Shown one piece after another: positions 35,681 through 49,001 of a DNA stretch of 64,000 nt. Source of the stretch: Gyrodactylus bullatarudis (lineage: Eukaryota > Platyhelminthes > Monogenea > Gyrodactylidea > Gyrodactylidae). The notes under the pieces are model-generated. The model was not told the DNA's origin, made no database searches, and saw only the letters and a program-made list of their open reading frames with translations. The stretch is taken from NCBI GenBank assembly GCA_012064415.1, contig SSNU01000165.1, positions 24,313-88,312 of the forward strand, in the 5' to 3' direction. Position 1 is the first letter of the stretch. Each line of letters opens with the position of its first letter. The position numbers and the translations under genes are program-made.

Positions 35681-36088
35681 TTGGAAAAAAATTCTTCTTT
35701 TAAATCAAATATAACGTATAATGATTTTTTGAGGCCTAATCTAAAACCGGTAAAATCTACAAAGTACATACATTCCGTATTGAGAAAAAAATCCATCAGA
35801 CTCTTTAAATTCTGTACCAAGTTTAGTTATCTCAACAGATTTTATTTAGAGGTTGATGGAGAAAATGTGTGCAATTATCAAACCACCGGCTTACTCATGA
35901 GTCATGACCAATCTGATATAAATGGCTTCCATAGGGATGAAACCTGCATCAGTAGTATTGAAATGATATTATTGGCTATTTCAAATGGATTTTCAAAGAT
36001 TTCAAGCCTGAACCCTGTCAGTTCACAAATCAGTAAGTTCAGCTTGATAGTAAATTCCTTAGATGTTCATCTACAACTCCCGAGATAA
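35681..36088 (+). other. Unclassified open reading frame, 135 codons
   Basis: The frame has no internal stop and a non-random look (FYLEVDGENVCNYQTTGLLM, then SIEMILLAISNGFSKI), but I recognise no domain. It begins without a convincing ATG or splice acceptor. It could be an exon, a transposon fragment or chance. Nothing nearby helps. Confidence 0.25.
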
Positions 36089-36090
36089 TG

Positions 36091-39000
36091 ACAATGATAA
36101 CAGAAAAAAATATATTTATTCAATTCAGAGTAAATTAAAATTCTGTGTAAAAATTTTTTGAATTAATTTTGAAGGATCAAAACACTGGTCCGAAATTGTG
36201 AAGTGAAAAAGGAATTTGTACATAGATTTTAAAAATTTAATGTAGAGATTCTATATTGCTAGAATCAGTACCATGAGCTTTTATGAATTCAAGGATCTAT
36301 CGTGACTGAATAAGTGTTTTATCTTGATTCAATCAATTCCCTGTGCAACAAAAATAATTTCCCATCCTTTTTCATCATTAGAGTGCAAAAATTTCATCCA
36401 AGATTACAGCAGGGTTTCATTGTTATTAATTTCTTTCCAAATTATAATATTCATCATTAAATCCTAATTGTCTCTATGTGTAATGCAAAGAGTTACAAGT
36501 TTTTGTGATTTAAGAAAAAGCAATTTTCCCCATGAAAATCTCATCGTCTAAATGTGAGAATGAAGGACACAAGAATCTTTATTCTTGGTTGGTATGTAAT
36601 GAAGAAATCATGTTTTATAATATGTGTAAACTTTGAGGAAAGTGTTCCTCGTATTCATTAGATGAATAAGTCAATATTAATTTTGGACGACTTTCTGGGG
36701 AAAAAAGCAGAATAACATACGGTTTTATTATTAATTGAAAAAACTACTCAGAATAGTATTCGATTTTATACATTTATAAAAAATTCTGGCCAAAATCTAA
36801 ATCATTGAATTTTGAAAGAGTGTCAAATTTCCAATTCTTTAACGTTTGAACCCAAAAGATTTAAAGCAATGCCTGAATTGAAAATCCAATAATTCATATA
36901 TTTTCAGAGATTTATTTTCTTTCTAGAAGATTTTCAAGAATAATCAAGTCATGTTTAACAAGGGGATAATTTGTAAATTTTTTATAGTTGAAATTGGAAA
37001 TAGAATGAAAATTTTTACAAAAATCTCAACATTTTTCTGGTCATTGAAATCCGAATCAAAAGTAGAAACGAATTTATTTTTTTAATTCCAATGAAAAATT
37101 TTAATTCAAATCTAAATAAAATCCTGACTAAAATTAGATTAATTTTAAAATTTCAAAAATGCGCTCAAAATTTTTTTCGATTTTAAAAATTTTCAAGAAA
37201 AAACTCAACTTTTGTTTAGTTATCCATTGTAGGTAACTCTCACCTTTACTTCAAAAAATCTTTAAAAGTTTTTAAGCCATTGATGAAGAATTGAGATTCT
37301 CCAATTCATTCAGCTTTATAAAGACAACGTGGAGAATAAACAAAGTTAAGAAATTCTTCAAATTAGAATAACAAAGATTGATGGTTCAAGACACATAATT
37401 ATTAAAAAGTTTAAATACAACATAGTAATTAGTTCTTTGAGGATATGTTGTCTTATAAGGATACTGAAGAGGATATTTTTACTCTTTTCATAGGTGTTAT
37501 TTACCATCATTCATCATCGAATTTTTTATAAACATTTGAATTCAAAAATTACTACGTTAGTCTTTTAAATTATTGTCCTGTTTAAAGATTTACTTATTAT
37601 CATACGTTTTGTTGAGTAAATTTACATGCTTTCTTGTTAAGGATTTTTTTAACTAGCAGAAGTGTGTTGAATTATAATAATTATTAAGTTAAACTTGAGT
37701 CTATATTTTATTAAAGACTAAAATAAAGCTAGTTGACATGAAGATGAGAGTTTAATTTTTTTCAAAATCTCAATAATCTCGAAAAGCTTACACCTTTTCA
37801 ATGTATGAGCTCAAATTTATTATGACGGATAAAATTTAGCCTTGGAAATTGAATGAAACCCCCATTTCCAAGAAGAAGTTAAACATTTTAAACTTCGGAT
37901 CATTCTCCTTCGTAACAATCAAAAAATTTTATTTCTCACAGTAATGACGAATTTCTCTGAGCTTCTTTAAGCGAATTCGAATTCTTTGTCTAATGTTGAT
38001 CTGGAATGTTTGCATCAAATTGGTGTAAATCCTCAAAATTGATAAAAAACATTCCAAAAGTGGCGCATTTCCGAGATTCAAAAAACGGCCTAATTTTGGT
38101 CAGACTGATATTCAGTGAAATTATTTCTATTTTAATAACTCATTCCATCAGGGAATTCATAAAATAAAAATTTGTCCTGACTATCCAGAGGTAAATAGTG
38201 AGTTCAAATGTAAGACTAATTAAATTTTGAGATTGGCTTTCAGAAAATTTCCGACTCTTAAATTATGGTTAATAAGAGGCTCAGATTTTGTACATTATCA
38301 AATCTTAAGTTAATAATTTATTAAACCTATTTTTTTTTTGAAGGAGAGCGGTGCTCTAATATTCACTGTTTCAAGAACTTTGGATAATTGTAAATTTCGG
38401 GTGTTATAGAACTTTTAAATACAGCTCTAATTAAATGTTAGAAATATGTTACTACTGTATCTAATTTACAGTTAAAACATTCAGTCAAGCGTACTTTAAC
38501 CCCATTTGACGCAAAAGAGTTAAAAGGTTAAACATATGGACAAATGAAAGGAGAATTCCATGGTCCTACATAACGCAATCGGAATCTTGTACATTTTATA
38601 TATTATCGCGTTATTTAACCGCCAGAGTTTGACAATGTAAAAACTTGATGAATAGATTTATTGCAGTTTTATCTCACCATAACAGAATAATAATCCTTAC
38701 CAAACACACCATTATTACAAGCACCCACAAAATGCATTTCTTTCGTACCAAACTACTATACGTGCTGTGTTGAAACTCATTTACCTGTCGTGTTTTTCTA
38801 TCACATAGAGGAAACGACTTTAATTACTTAATGTAAAAGTGAACGAAGAAAATCATCCTGAAAAACATGATTGTTACACTTTCTGTGGACAAATATCTTT
38901 TTAATGATGTACTGTGGGAATGTTGTACCCGTGAAACTTAAAAAATATTTCCAATGCTATATATATCAGTTGTGGAAAACTTTGATTGACTTTTTAAATT

Positions 39001-39240
39001 GAGAGATGAAACAGGTTTTTAAAAGATTCCCCACACTAGTTACACAATTGAGTGGTGGATTTACACTACTACTGTAGAAACAAGTATGGTTTACAGTCAA
39101 AAGATTTGTAACATTATCTTATTTCAAAAAGTCCTGAACAGATTTCCGTAATTACTCGGTGGAATGTCATTCTAAATTTGATTTATTTCATAACTTTTTG
39201 TTATTTATATGAAATCTGGTATTTTTTCTAGATTTATAAA
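36091..39240. other. Intergenic, AT-rich
   Basis: Apart from a foldback-subfamily copy at about 37730-38215 (start AAGCTAGTTGACATGAAGAT) I see no gene or defined element. Confidence 0.45.
37730..38215. repeat. Foldback-subfamily element, degraded
   Basis: Begins with AAGCTAGTTGACATGAAGAT and includes AATTGATAAAAAACATTCC, TCAAAAAACGGCCTAATTTT and GTCAGACTGAT as in the copy at 8795-9023. Confidence 0.55.
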
Positions 39241-39244
39241 AATT

Positions 39245-39490
39245 ATTCTTCACTATCAAATTTCCAATGCGGCAGTAGTTTAACTTATCTTGGAAGAACA
39301 ATTTGAAAACTTATGACGAGGACAGTAGAAAATCTTTCTGAGAATACTTCTGATTAAAAACACTTGTCTGATTACAAATCCAATTTTCCGATATTATGTA
39401 AGAACCCAGGTGATGACAGCGCTGGATTAAAGAGAAATTCTTTATCAATACTATTAAACCAGATCTGTGTGTTCAGAATAGCCATACATA
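39245..39490 (+). pseudogene. Penelope-like GIY-YIG endonuclease fragment
   Basis: One frame reads NFQCGSSLTYLGRTI, a stop, then KLM, comparable to FQCDCGASYIGRTIRKL at 55700. Further on, SNFPILCKNPGDDS matches SNFSVLYKNPNDDS at 55875. These are GIY-YIG nuclease landmarks of Penelope-like elements. Stops and frame changes make it dead. Confidence 0.6.
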
Positions 39491-41095
39491 TTCTCTCATA
39501 CTACCCTGGCCTATGTGAGCTTTTTCACCCTCTTCCCATCATTTTTGCTTGCTTCTTACTACATTTTCATTATAATATTTGAAATTTTTTAAACATTTTA
39601 TATAATTTCATTTTTAAGTAACATTGTTGATGAAGCTTTAAAAAGTACATTGTACATTCAGTGTAAATAAATTACCTACTTCAAATTTTTGAAATTTATT
39701 CGGTTCTTTAAGAAAGTTAAGGACATTTATTCTAAAATTTAAATTTCCTAATCATTTTATTTTATGAAAATGATAGAATTTTGCTGATCAAAGATCCCTG
39801 AATAAAGACAAGCCTATCAAAATTTCTCCGGTGTTAATCGGATTCTTTGTCAAATTATCTTAAAATGCCAATAAATTTTTTTCAATATTTTCTTCAAATG
39901 ATAAAATTGAACCTCCTAATGTGGATTCCTAAAACAACTTCATCATGCTTGAGAAATTCCCAACTCCGTAATGTATATATTTTCCATATTTAGTGTAGAT
40001 TCATAGTTTTTTTGACATTAATCCGGATAAAATTAACTCAAGACAGTGTATTTAATCTTTTATTTTACACTTACGCACATAACAATATAATTCTGTTTCA
40101 CCAGAATGCAAACTTTTATCTTGCTTTCATATATTTTCTATGCAATTAACTGAAAGGATTCTGGTTTTCTTGACAAATTAAGCTGATTACGTAATAGAAT
40201 ACATTTTATCAAGGATAACTTCTCATGAAATGTTCTTTATTTAATTTCGATTCTTTGGCAGATGATAGTAAAACATTTTTAAGTAAGTTATCTCACTTAA
40301 TTCTTATACAGTTTTTTGAACTGAATAAATAGAAAACCCTTTCACTGAATGATGTTTCGAGCTTGAGCAACAAAGCCTTATAAAATGGGCCAGAGATTGA
40401 ATAAGAGTTATGAGAAAAATTCTCTGAATAGGGTTAAATGGAATAAAGAACATTGAAAAAAGAACAAAAAAATCTTCCACCTTTTAAAGAAATACAAATT
40501 AGGTATCTTTGATGCAGCTATTTTTTATTCGTTAATCAAATGGAAAGACAATTCTTATGTCAGTTTTTATAGTCTATATTAGTGTAAGAGACATTTTAGT
40601 GACTAAACACTTTTTTCTGTACCTTTCAACAAAAATTCCCTGTGTGAGGGCTGGAAAAAATTTGGTTTCAGGGTAAGAAAAAGATTGATGCTAGCAAAAA
40701 AAAAGTCTGAAGAGAACAGAAAGAGTCAACTTGTTTCTCATGTTAGATAAGAACCTAACTGTGGACATGTAAATATCATTAGATTTTGTTTTTGTGTTAC
40801 CTTGGTACTTTTTATAGCCTTGGGCGTTATTAAGCTTATTTTCTTTAAACAATGAAGATAATCCTGATTGTTACATGGTCCAAATTATCACTAACCTAAA
40901 TTCAACAGCATTTATCATTCATGTAAAGATGATAATTTATGAATTGAATAAAAATATTTGAGTTTCAAAAAATAAAACTAGAATTGAACTCTATTCTTAA
41001 TGATTTACACAGTCTTACAAATCGGACATTGTTTTTTTCTACTCAATGGTATTTTCCACTATTGTCGAGAAATTTTCGCATATTTCAGATATGTG

Positions 41096-41445
41096 CTTCT
41101 TAAAAAATTCTACAATAGAGTTTTCGAGTTATTCGATAAAAACTGAAAACCCGACTTGCAGTGCTTTCCAATTCAATAGAGAAAAACATGAATGAGATAG
41201 AAAGACAGAAATGATCATCTTGTTCAGGAAAAAAAGAGTATAAGGACTCTTCTAGTTTCTAAGCTAATTAACTGTTTATTTCGAAAATCAACTCAATCTT
41301 ATGTCTATTTAAGCACCTCGTAGGAAAGAAATCTATCTCAATTAAGATACAGTAGTCTTTGAAGTATCAATAGCGTAAAAACCTTTTCGAAGATTATACT
41401 TCTGTAAAATATTTTCATTGAAAAATCTCTATTTCTAACACCTTA
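41096..41445 (+). repeat. Dispersed repeat B, copy 2
   Basis: Collinear with 19968-20312; it carries an extra piece AAAACCCGACTTGCAGTGCT that is also present, reversed, in the copy at 50878-51115. Confidence 0.75.
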
Positions 41446-43170
41446 AAATTGGGAAAAAGATAATAGTCGAAGTAATTCATCAATGATCCACAATTAATCG
41501 AGATAATTTCGAAATTATTTTCTTCCAGGTTATTTTTGAGAAATTTGTTAAAAATTGAAAATCATCTTTCTACCTCAGAAAATTTGGGTTGAGATCATTG
41601 ATATGAAACCAATACCAGGCTATGATTATGTGTTATTTTAATATCTTATCTTCAAAATAATGCATTTTAAGACCTTGAAACTGACTTTGAAAACTGATGC
41701 CATGATAAAATATGTATGGTTTTCAGAACAGAGGGTATAGCATTTTAATACTCTTTGAGGCTCTATTCATAACCTATTCTGTTAAGCAGACTGGATATTT
41801 TAATCGTATAGGGGAAAATAATTTTATTTTTTCTGATCTTGGCTTAGATCAACTTAAAAATTAACGGGGAAATTTAGCCCTACACTAGAAATTCAAATTT
41901 ATTTCTTCTTATATTCTTAAGTTAAAAATCTAGAGTTTCTTTATTTACCACTAGCACGTGTTCTTGATGAAAAATGGAGATTTTTTCAAGCAGTATAAAT
42001 TCCGATCAACCGACTAAATTTTATAATAGGAAAATATTCATTTTAATTTTTATATTTAATATTTTAGGTTCTTTTCCATCAATTCTCATGCATGAAACTA
42101 GGATTCAGAGAAAAATACTAAAATAATTCCCTACATTATTTTAAAATGTATTTCCAAATTTATCATGAATTTATTTTTCCTTGAAACCTAGTAGTAGTTT
42201 TTCAAGATATGGTCCCTTAAGATAATTATAATTCAAAGTGTCTCACAAATAAATTCACATCTCAAGGGAAGACGTAACGTGCATTAACATTGAAAACATT
42301 ATAATCACATTATTGAAAACTGAACTCGGTTAGAGTTATTTCCGAGATGGGTGATGGACAATTTGCAAGGCGAAATGACACCTGTGAATGGATATCGTGC
42401 AATACCTTTGAGGGTTAAGCTTCATTAAACTTTTTTTCAAACTGTCTGTTATACTATCAGACAGATTCGAATGAATATTCTTTAATTAATTTCTTCAAAT
42501 TTGAAAGTTTGTAATGCCAAACCTCATTAAGACTATCATCGTTAGATTTTAAACTCGAAAGTTTGTGATTCCCATGATCCCTTCAGACTTTATCACAGTT
42601 AAGATATAAATACCATTGAAATTATTCTTCTCATCCATTGGGTTATTTCAATTTTGTTACTTCTTCTTGGAATACCGAGCTAAATTAGTAAGTCTAGTGA
42701 AAACGATATTCATTTCCCCATTCGATTCTGTTTCGCTATGTAGGGCGCTTGGCTGTAATGCCAGAACTCAGAATAATATATCAATCAGCTGCATTGAATC
42801 GTCTGAAAATGAATACTTGTTAATGAAAATTTGATGCCCTCTTAAATGGTATTTAGGCGCCATTTCCCTTATGGATTTCTAGCCTGGGTCATTCAATGGG
42901 CTCTTCAGGAGAGTTTGAATGATGTATTAAACATATGGTCCAGAATCTATTTATTTTTTTGTTAGACAAATCACTTATATTTCAATAAAATATTAATTAC
43001 AAATAAATATAGTATAATCTTTGTAGAGGTTCTCATTTAAAAAATGTAAAAGAAATAAATAAATAAAAATAACGGACAATCAAATTCATCAATTTGGAGA
43101 GTGAAAAGTTATCATAAAATGTATTAAATATGAAAAACTAGTGTCTGCAAGCAAAACGAAAATCATCTGG
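41446..43170. other. Intergenic with one known repeat
   Basis: Contains the dispersed repeat at 42860-42935 shared with 12760-12870. I see no gene; the open frame at 42616-42834 is not supported by any domain. Confidence 0.4.
42860..42935 (+). repeat. Dispersed repeat shared with 12760-12870
   Basis: GATTTCTAGCCTGGGTCATT and GGGCTCTTCAGGAGAG align with the intron copy. Confidence 0.55.
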
Positions 43171-43800
43171 TCAATGAAGATATGAGTAAAGTAAAGACTT
43201 AGTGTAGTCCAATTTAGATCTAATGTGAGACATGACTAATTTAAGGTTAGTCAAGACATCACAATCAGACACTTCATATTTTAACTTAATAGCGTTGAAA
43301 ATGGATATTAACTAATAAGATTCATATTTAGAATTCCTTAGGTTATAGTTATTCTCAGAAATAGAATAAGACTCATAAAATTTTAAAACTATAAATGCAA
43401 ATCTACGAACCCAGAGCGGGTTAATCCTTGAGATTGAGATAAGCGCATTGTACGAGTCCAGATGGGCATATAGAGAATGTAGAAATCTATATTGCACGCG
43501 CTCAATTGTTAGAGATTGAGCATTATTCAAATTAGGTAGAAGAGGGAACATGTAGTCGAAAAGAGGAAATACCAATGACCTGTAAGCTTTTAGTCTTACA
43601 TCACTGGATTTAGAGAATTTTCTTATAGAATATATTATAGTATTTATACTAGGGATGTTAATGAGAGGATATAATTTTAAATTAGATGACATACTGAAAC
43701 CTAGATCCAAAGTTGAGGAGACAATTTCTCTAGGAAGTAGAAGCGATTCCATGAGGGTTGCAGGGAGACCAAATGGGAGCATAATAAATAATTTATGCAT
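43171..43800 (-). pseudogene. LINE reverse-transcriptase C-terminus, one stop
   Basis: The minus-strand frame contains RLKAYRSLVFPLFDYMFPLL, TIERVQYRFLHSLYA and NYNLRNSKYESY, then a TAG at about 43312. It runs on in the same frame to VMSHIRSKLDYTKSLLYSYL and a stop at 43171. It is the same LINE family as at 26050-26692, and only one nonsense codon interrupts this stretch. The 5' part is missing. Confidence 0.75.
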
Positions 43801-44813
43801 TGGTTCTAAACTACATTTTTACACAGGAAAATGAACTTATAAGTATTGAAGAATCTATGCTTATTTTATAGTAAAAACTCATTAAGGATTGAGTAGTGAT
43901 GTTGACTAATTCAATATTGAATTCTTATCATTTCAATTTCACATCTTATGGGGATGATAATATATAAATTAATAATAATAATAATATTTAATTTTTATTA
44001 AACAGGAAGAAGTTTTATTATTTCCAAAAAAAGAAGGTTTCTAAAAAAATCACCTGCATGTTTATCCCTGAAAACGAATGTGTTAAATATTTGTATTATA
44101 ATAAAAGAGATATTAAATACAGTATTTAAATATTATTTTCAGAAGGAAGAAAAACCCTATGGTTTTGTTATGCTTTTATGCATAACGAGAAAGCACTAGA
44201 TTTATGAACCATGTTGTAGTAATAATTGGATTATTTTTTTTGCATAAGTTAGCTTAGCTATTAACTCTCCAATGGTAGAAATCATAAATCCCTTCGAGGA
44301 AGTAGAGTTAGTATTTATGATAATTCTGATTTATAATTCAACATTTTACATGAAATTAATATATATGTTTAGGTATCCATGAAAAAAAACCTTTACCATA
44401 TTGCTTGGTGTTAACTTTCAAAATGTGATAATATTTCTTTGTCTTGAAATTTATTTCTTAATCATTAACTTGAATAGGTATTTTGTGACACATGTTTTTA
44501 CAAATAAAAATTCAATTTATAGAATCATTCATTTAATAAAATGAAACTTTATTTTCTGAGATATCTTCTTAGTATGCGTCGTATATGTAAGGGTTGTAGA
44601 AATTGCTCTTGGATATAAAGATGAAATGTATCGGTTATCTTATATGATGAAACGTAAAAAATATGCCCGCCATTATTTCAATCCATTAGATTCTCTGAGA
44701 ATGTTGATAATAATTATTGATTATAGCTTTTTTCTTTCATATGGTTGTAAGATACACTGATTACACTGAATAAGTTGTATTTAGTCCATGATACCAATTT
44801 CAAATACCTCAAT

Positions 44814-45393
44814 AAAAAATGTAACAAACCTATCCCTCTCCTCTCTGCCCCTTTCAAGTTGAGTAAGATAATGTATAGCTACTATAAAGTAGATTTATAA
44901 GCGTCAAACTTTCCAAAAAAATAAAATTCGCTCAAGTTTGATTCATTTGATAGAGAATTTTCTGCTGATTCTTTCTATCTAATAAAAATACCAGATTCTT
45001 TCATTTTTTGTTTCATAAAACACTATCAAACATTGGAGCAGTTTTGATTTAAAAAAATTTTTTCTCTTTTTCGTCTTTTGATACTTTTGACCTATACCCC
45101 TCCCCTTATTTACACCCGCAATTGGGGAACAACTGTAATTATAACTTACATCACTCTTTTCCCTTTGATCACACTGAGATATTCAACGATTAACTTCACT
45201 CGAAATATTAATGATCATGATTAATCAATCCTTGTCACACAACTACAAATTTCAACGTGAAAAGAATCAGCATTTGGTATTTTATTCTCCTGAAAGGGTC
45301 CCATTCCATATCCTCTGGATCATTAATTCCCGAAACTCATCAACTCAACTTAAAAGGGGCAGAGAGGAGAGGGATAGGTTTGTTACATTTTTT
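44814..45393. mobile_element. MITE with 50-bp terminal inverted repeats
   Basis: The left end AATGTAACAAACCTATCCCT through CTGCCCCTTTCAAGTTGAG is repeated inverted at the right end with one mismatch in about 50 bases. The interior is non-coding. The near-perfect arms suggest a fairly recent insertion. The superfamily is not clear. Confidence 0.8.
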
Positions 45394-46204
45394 TAGAGGT
45401 ACAACTGTACAATAAGAACCTTTATATCAAAATTCATTGAAACTGTGAAATATTGCCATCTAAAGTCCCTTCTTAATCTTAATTGAAAAACAAACTTTTC
45501 TAATCCAAATACTTGAAAAAAATGTTAATCCAAAAGGGTTTCAAGTAACATTTTTTGGAATTATTAAAATTGATTATAACCACTTTCGGAGAGAGAGAGA
45601 CACGTGTAAAACTATCAAGTTACTTTGAAAACTAAAAATGATGATTTAAATAAACCTATTTCTGCCTAACCATCAATTTATACAGGGACTCTCATGCTTT
45701 TCTAATTACAAGACAATCACACGATATTTTCCTGGTTATAATAACTGGAATTTTACTATTTAGAAAAGTAATTATTTTCTAATGTATTTTATTGAGGAAA
45801 TGTTTAAAATAAATTTTTTTTTTAAATCAGAACTTGGCATTTGCATTTCTTATTGAATTCTTGTTGCAAAACATCAAGAAAAAAAGTGTTAGGGAAGCCG
45901 AGTTTTACAGCTGGTTGAGGATTTTTTAAATAAACGTATTATTGAGGCTATAAAAAATTACCACTCAGTATCAATTCGTTGATGGTAAACAAAAAATTGA
46001 ACCATGAGAATCAACGTGAAAGCTGAACGAAATTCTCCATATTCAAAGTTGATGTTTTATTTTTGCATTCTGTAAGTTGATTTTAAAAATACATTGGTAG
46101 AATTTATGATAAAGTTCATGATATTTTCCAAGCCAATAATCACTGAGTTTATATCAAATAAAGTGCGCGAAAATATTGTCTGCTTTCAACTCTATTTACA
46201 CAAA

Positions 46205-46325
46205 ATTCGATTTAGCTGACTTTCAGAACCTTACTAATCTAAAATTAGTAATGTCTCACATTAGATCCAAATTAGATTATTCCATTTCCCTTCTCTATTC
46301 TTATCTTCATAAACCAGATGATTAA
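46205..46325 (+). pseudogene. LINE 3'-coding fragment
   Basis: The frame NLTNLKLVMSHIRSKLDY, then LLYSYLHKPDD and a stop, is the same terminus as at 43171-43260. Confidence 0.65.
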
Positions 46326-46329
46326 TGAA

Positions 46330-47968
46330 TTTCTTACAGATTTACAAGTTTTTATTTTTCAATTTCAATTGTACATTGCCAATTAAACCAGATACCTTAT
46401 TTCATATTTTGTCATTCTCAAGGATATTTTAACATAAGAAACTAATTCAAGCTAACTTGGTAATATTTTTGCTGCTGATAAATCTTATCGATACAAATTC
46501 GCAAATTAATTTATAAACTTTTCTTATTGAAACAAATTTTAAAAATTTTTCTAAAACAAATTAAGGAATTTTTATTTAAGTATCACGAAAATCAAAACCC
46601 GCGAACCATATTTTAGCATTATGGGGAAACGATTTTATGAGACTTTTGAAAGCTTAAAGTAATCTACAATAGCATAGCAATTTTCTCATAAAAAATTTTT
46701 AAGATCTGAAATTTTCATCGAGGTCTAATGTACAGAGTCTTTATATTGATTTTAGATTTATTTTTTTATGTATCAATAAATACATTGTCTAACAAAAAAA
46801 ATCATTGGTGGGAATTTGAATCACCAAAATCTTTTTGGAAAACTCTTATCTATATGAAAATTTTATAGCTCGATAAATTTTTATTTCGTATTTAAATTGA
46901 ATTTGCTATCAGATTATGTTTCAGACAAGCGATATTAACCTCTATTATTTACGTTTTTCGGCCCAAATTTCGAGCTAAATTCATGAGCAAACAATTTTTG
47001 CAAATAAATGCATTTTTTTCAGTTTCAGTAAAAATTTTCAAAAAAACCTCAATTGTTACATTCTTTTTATTTTTAGTGCAATTTACGAAAAACACACACT
47101 TTGTTCTTACTTTTACAACTTGAAATTAAAATTAAAAAGGGATTAGTGCAGTAGATAAAGAATCTCATAAATTCGTATTAATGAAAATTCACTCATTGAG
47201 ACTGTGTTTGATAAGAATTGAGGGAAAAACTCATTACTCCACTAAACTACTTCTAAGTCTACTTGTGTGTAGTAGTTGTTTGAGAGGGTAAACAATTTCT
47301 TCTTTACCTCTTTACAATTAATATATATAAATCTGTGAATATCTCAGAGAGAAGATGGATAAGCACTCGCACACATGACAAGTGTATATGTATTATGTTT
47401 ATTCTTGTAAGTAGAGTAGAGTTTGAGTAGATTAGCGTATTTGTTAAAGGGGAGAGAATCTTTAGAATGAGGAGGAATGCAATTCTGAGATAATCATAAA
47501 AAAGAGTAGGTATTTTAATCATCTACACTTCATTTTGATTAATGCATATATATTACTAAAAAACATAAGTACCACGAGGAGAGTTATGAAGGAAGAGAAT
47601 TATTTTTTAGAATATAATCACAACAACTTGAAATTTTAATCAAAAAATAATCATTTTACTATACTATCATTTTATAGTACTTATGTAGTTACTTTTTATT
47701 TTTATGACGAACCTACTTGAAAGTAAATGCAGTATTATAAATAATATTTTTTGGTTCGTGTATTTTAAGCGAAATATTGTTTTCATTACTTCTTCAAGTT
47801 TATTCCGAAAAAAATATTTCTACATACTTCATAGTAGTTGCAAATATATTACTCGAATCTAGTAGTGATAAAGTATCGTCTGATGGTAATTTCGAGCAGA
47901 GCAAAAATTCAGGTTTATAAATAGGTAATTTTTATATATGTTAAAAATAAAGGAATATAATTTCTACA
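46330..47968. other. Intergenic, nothing recognised
   Basis: AT-rich sequence 3' of the RING gene. The frame at 47304-47522 lacks coding character. Confidence 0.4.
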
Positions 47969-49001
47969 TTAAATATTATTACGTTTGTTACTAACTGATT
48001 GCTCCTTGATTCTGTCAAAAAGAACACTATGTTTTTTAATTCTTTTCGGAGGATTATTCTGAAGGGAAAACTTGTTTCTTGAAACAGTGATACCTGAAGT
48101 TAATGATACCTTTGGAACGCTCTCAGATTTCCTCATTGTTATGGGAGTTCTGGTTAGGATATCTGCAGTGTCATTAAGAGAATGATCCGAGGGTATCGCA
48201 AAAGTGGAATTATTTCCAGTGAAATTATTTTTGTAGTTATTTAATTCATTTTTAGTATCAAAGAGTTCCTGACGAATCTTGATAAGACTCTCACGTAATT
48301 CTTTGTCTTCTTTCCGAACCTTTTCTAGGCTTGCCTTGTAGGCATTCACCTTATTCATAAGAGTGTCATTATTCTTTTTAAGAACGCTAAATATCTTTCC
48401 GAGTTTTTCTTTATCATCAGAGTACTTTAAGAATATTTCATTGGGATTCTTTGAATTTTCTTCTTTAAGACTGTTTAGATCCTGAGAGAACTTTATCAGG
48501 CCGAGTTCATCATTCAATGATTTTAAATGTTGTTGACTTTCTCTGTACAAAACTTTGTAGCTTGAGAGTTCAGAGCTAAAGCATTAAATACGATTTTAAT
48601 AATTACTCTTTTTTATCACATATTGAAGTTATTGAGTTTAGACTTTCAGATTTCTCTTCAAGAAGCAATTTTAAAGTACGGCATTCACTGCGTAAACTTT
48701 CGAGTTCGGTCTTTTGATTTTTGTATTCAGATTTCAAATTAGAATGAGTTTGTTTCAATTTATCATAAGAATCCTGAAGAGATTCACCTTCCCGAAAAGA
48801 CTCTTCCAAGGAGCATCTGATATATATATTTGGAATAAATAGATCACAAGCAACACGGCAAGTCGGACATGTTCTAGTGTTCTTTCGCCACGATTTGACA
48901 CAATCGAAATGAAATAAATGACCACACTGTAATGCTGATATTCGATGTCTAGAAGCATGAAAAATACTTTCTAAGCATATTGGACAATTAGTAAAACCCA
49001 T
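47969..49001 (-). CDS. RING finger / coiled-coil protein, TRAIP-like
   Basis: Two exons, 48607-49001 and 47969-48575, separated by a 31-bp intron, join in phase to 333 residues. The RING has C6, C9, C26, H28, H31, C34, C45 and C48 (C3H2C3), with CGHLFHFDCVKSWRKNTRTC in its centre. Residues from about 66 to 240 are heptad-rich and charged, a long coiled coil. The tail is Ser/Thr- and Lys-rich. RING first, then coiled coil, and the spacing after the RING (FIPNIYI) resemble TRAIP/NOPO, an E3 ubiquitin ligase acting at stalled replication forks and in mitosis. Human TRAIP is longer (469 residues) and ends in a PCNA-binding motif, which I do not see here. Orthology is therefore likely but not proved. 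Confidence 0.8.
48576..48606 (-). other. 31-bp spliceosomal intron
   Basis: Starts GTAATT and ends CTTTAG on the minus strand. Removing it turns GA|C into Asp and keeps the coiled-coil frame open; without removal a stop follows KKE. Same length as the annexin intron at 2851-2881. Confidence 0.75.

Noticed and set aside
45211..45396. 61-codon plus-strand frame
   Set aside because: It runs through the right inverted end of the MITE at 44814-45393.
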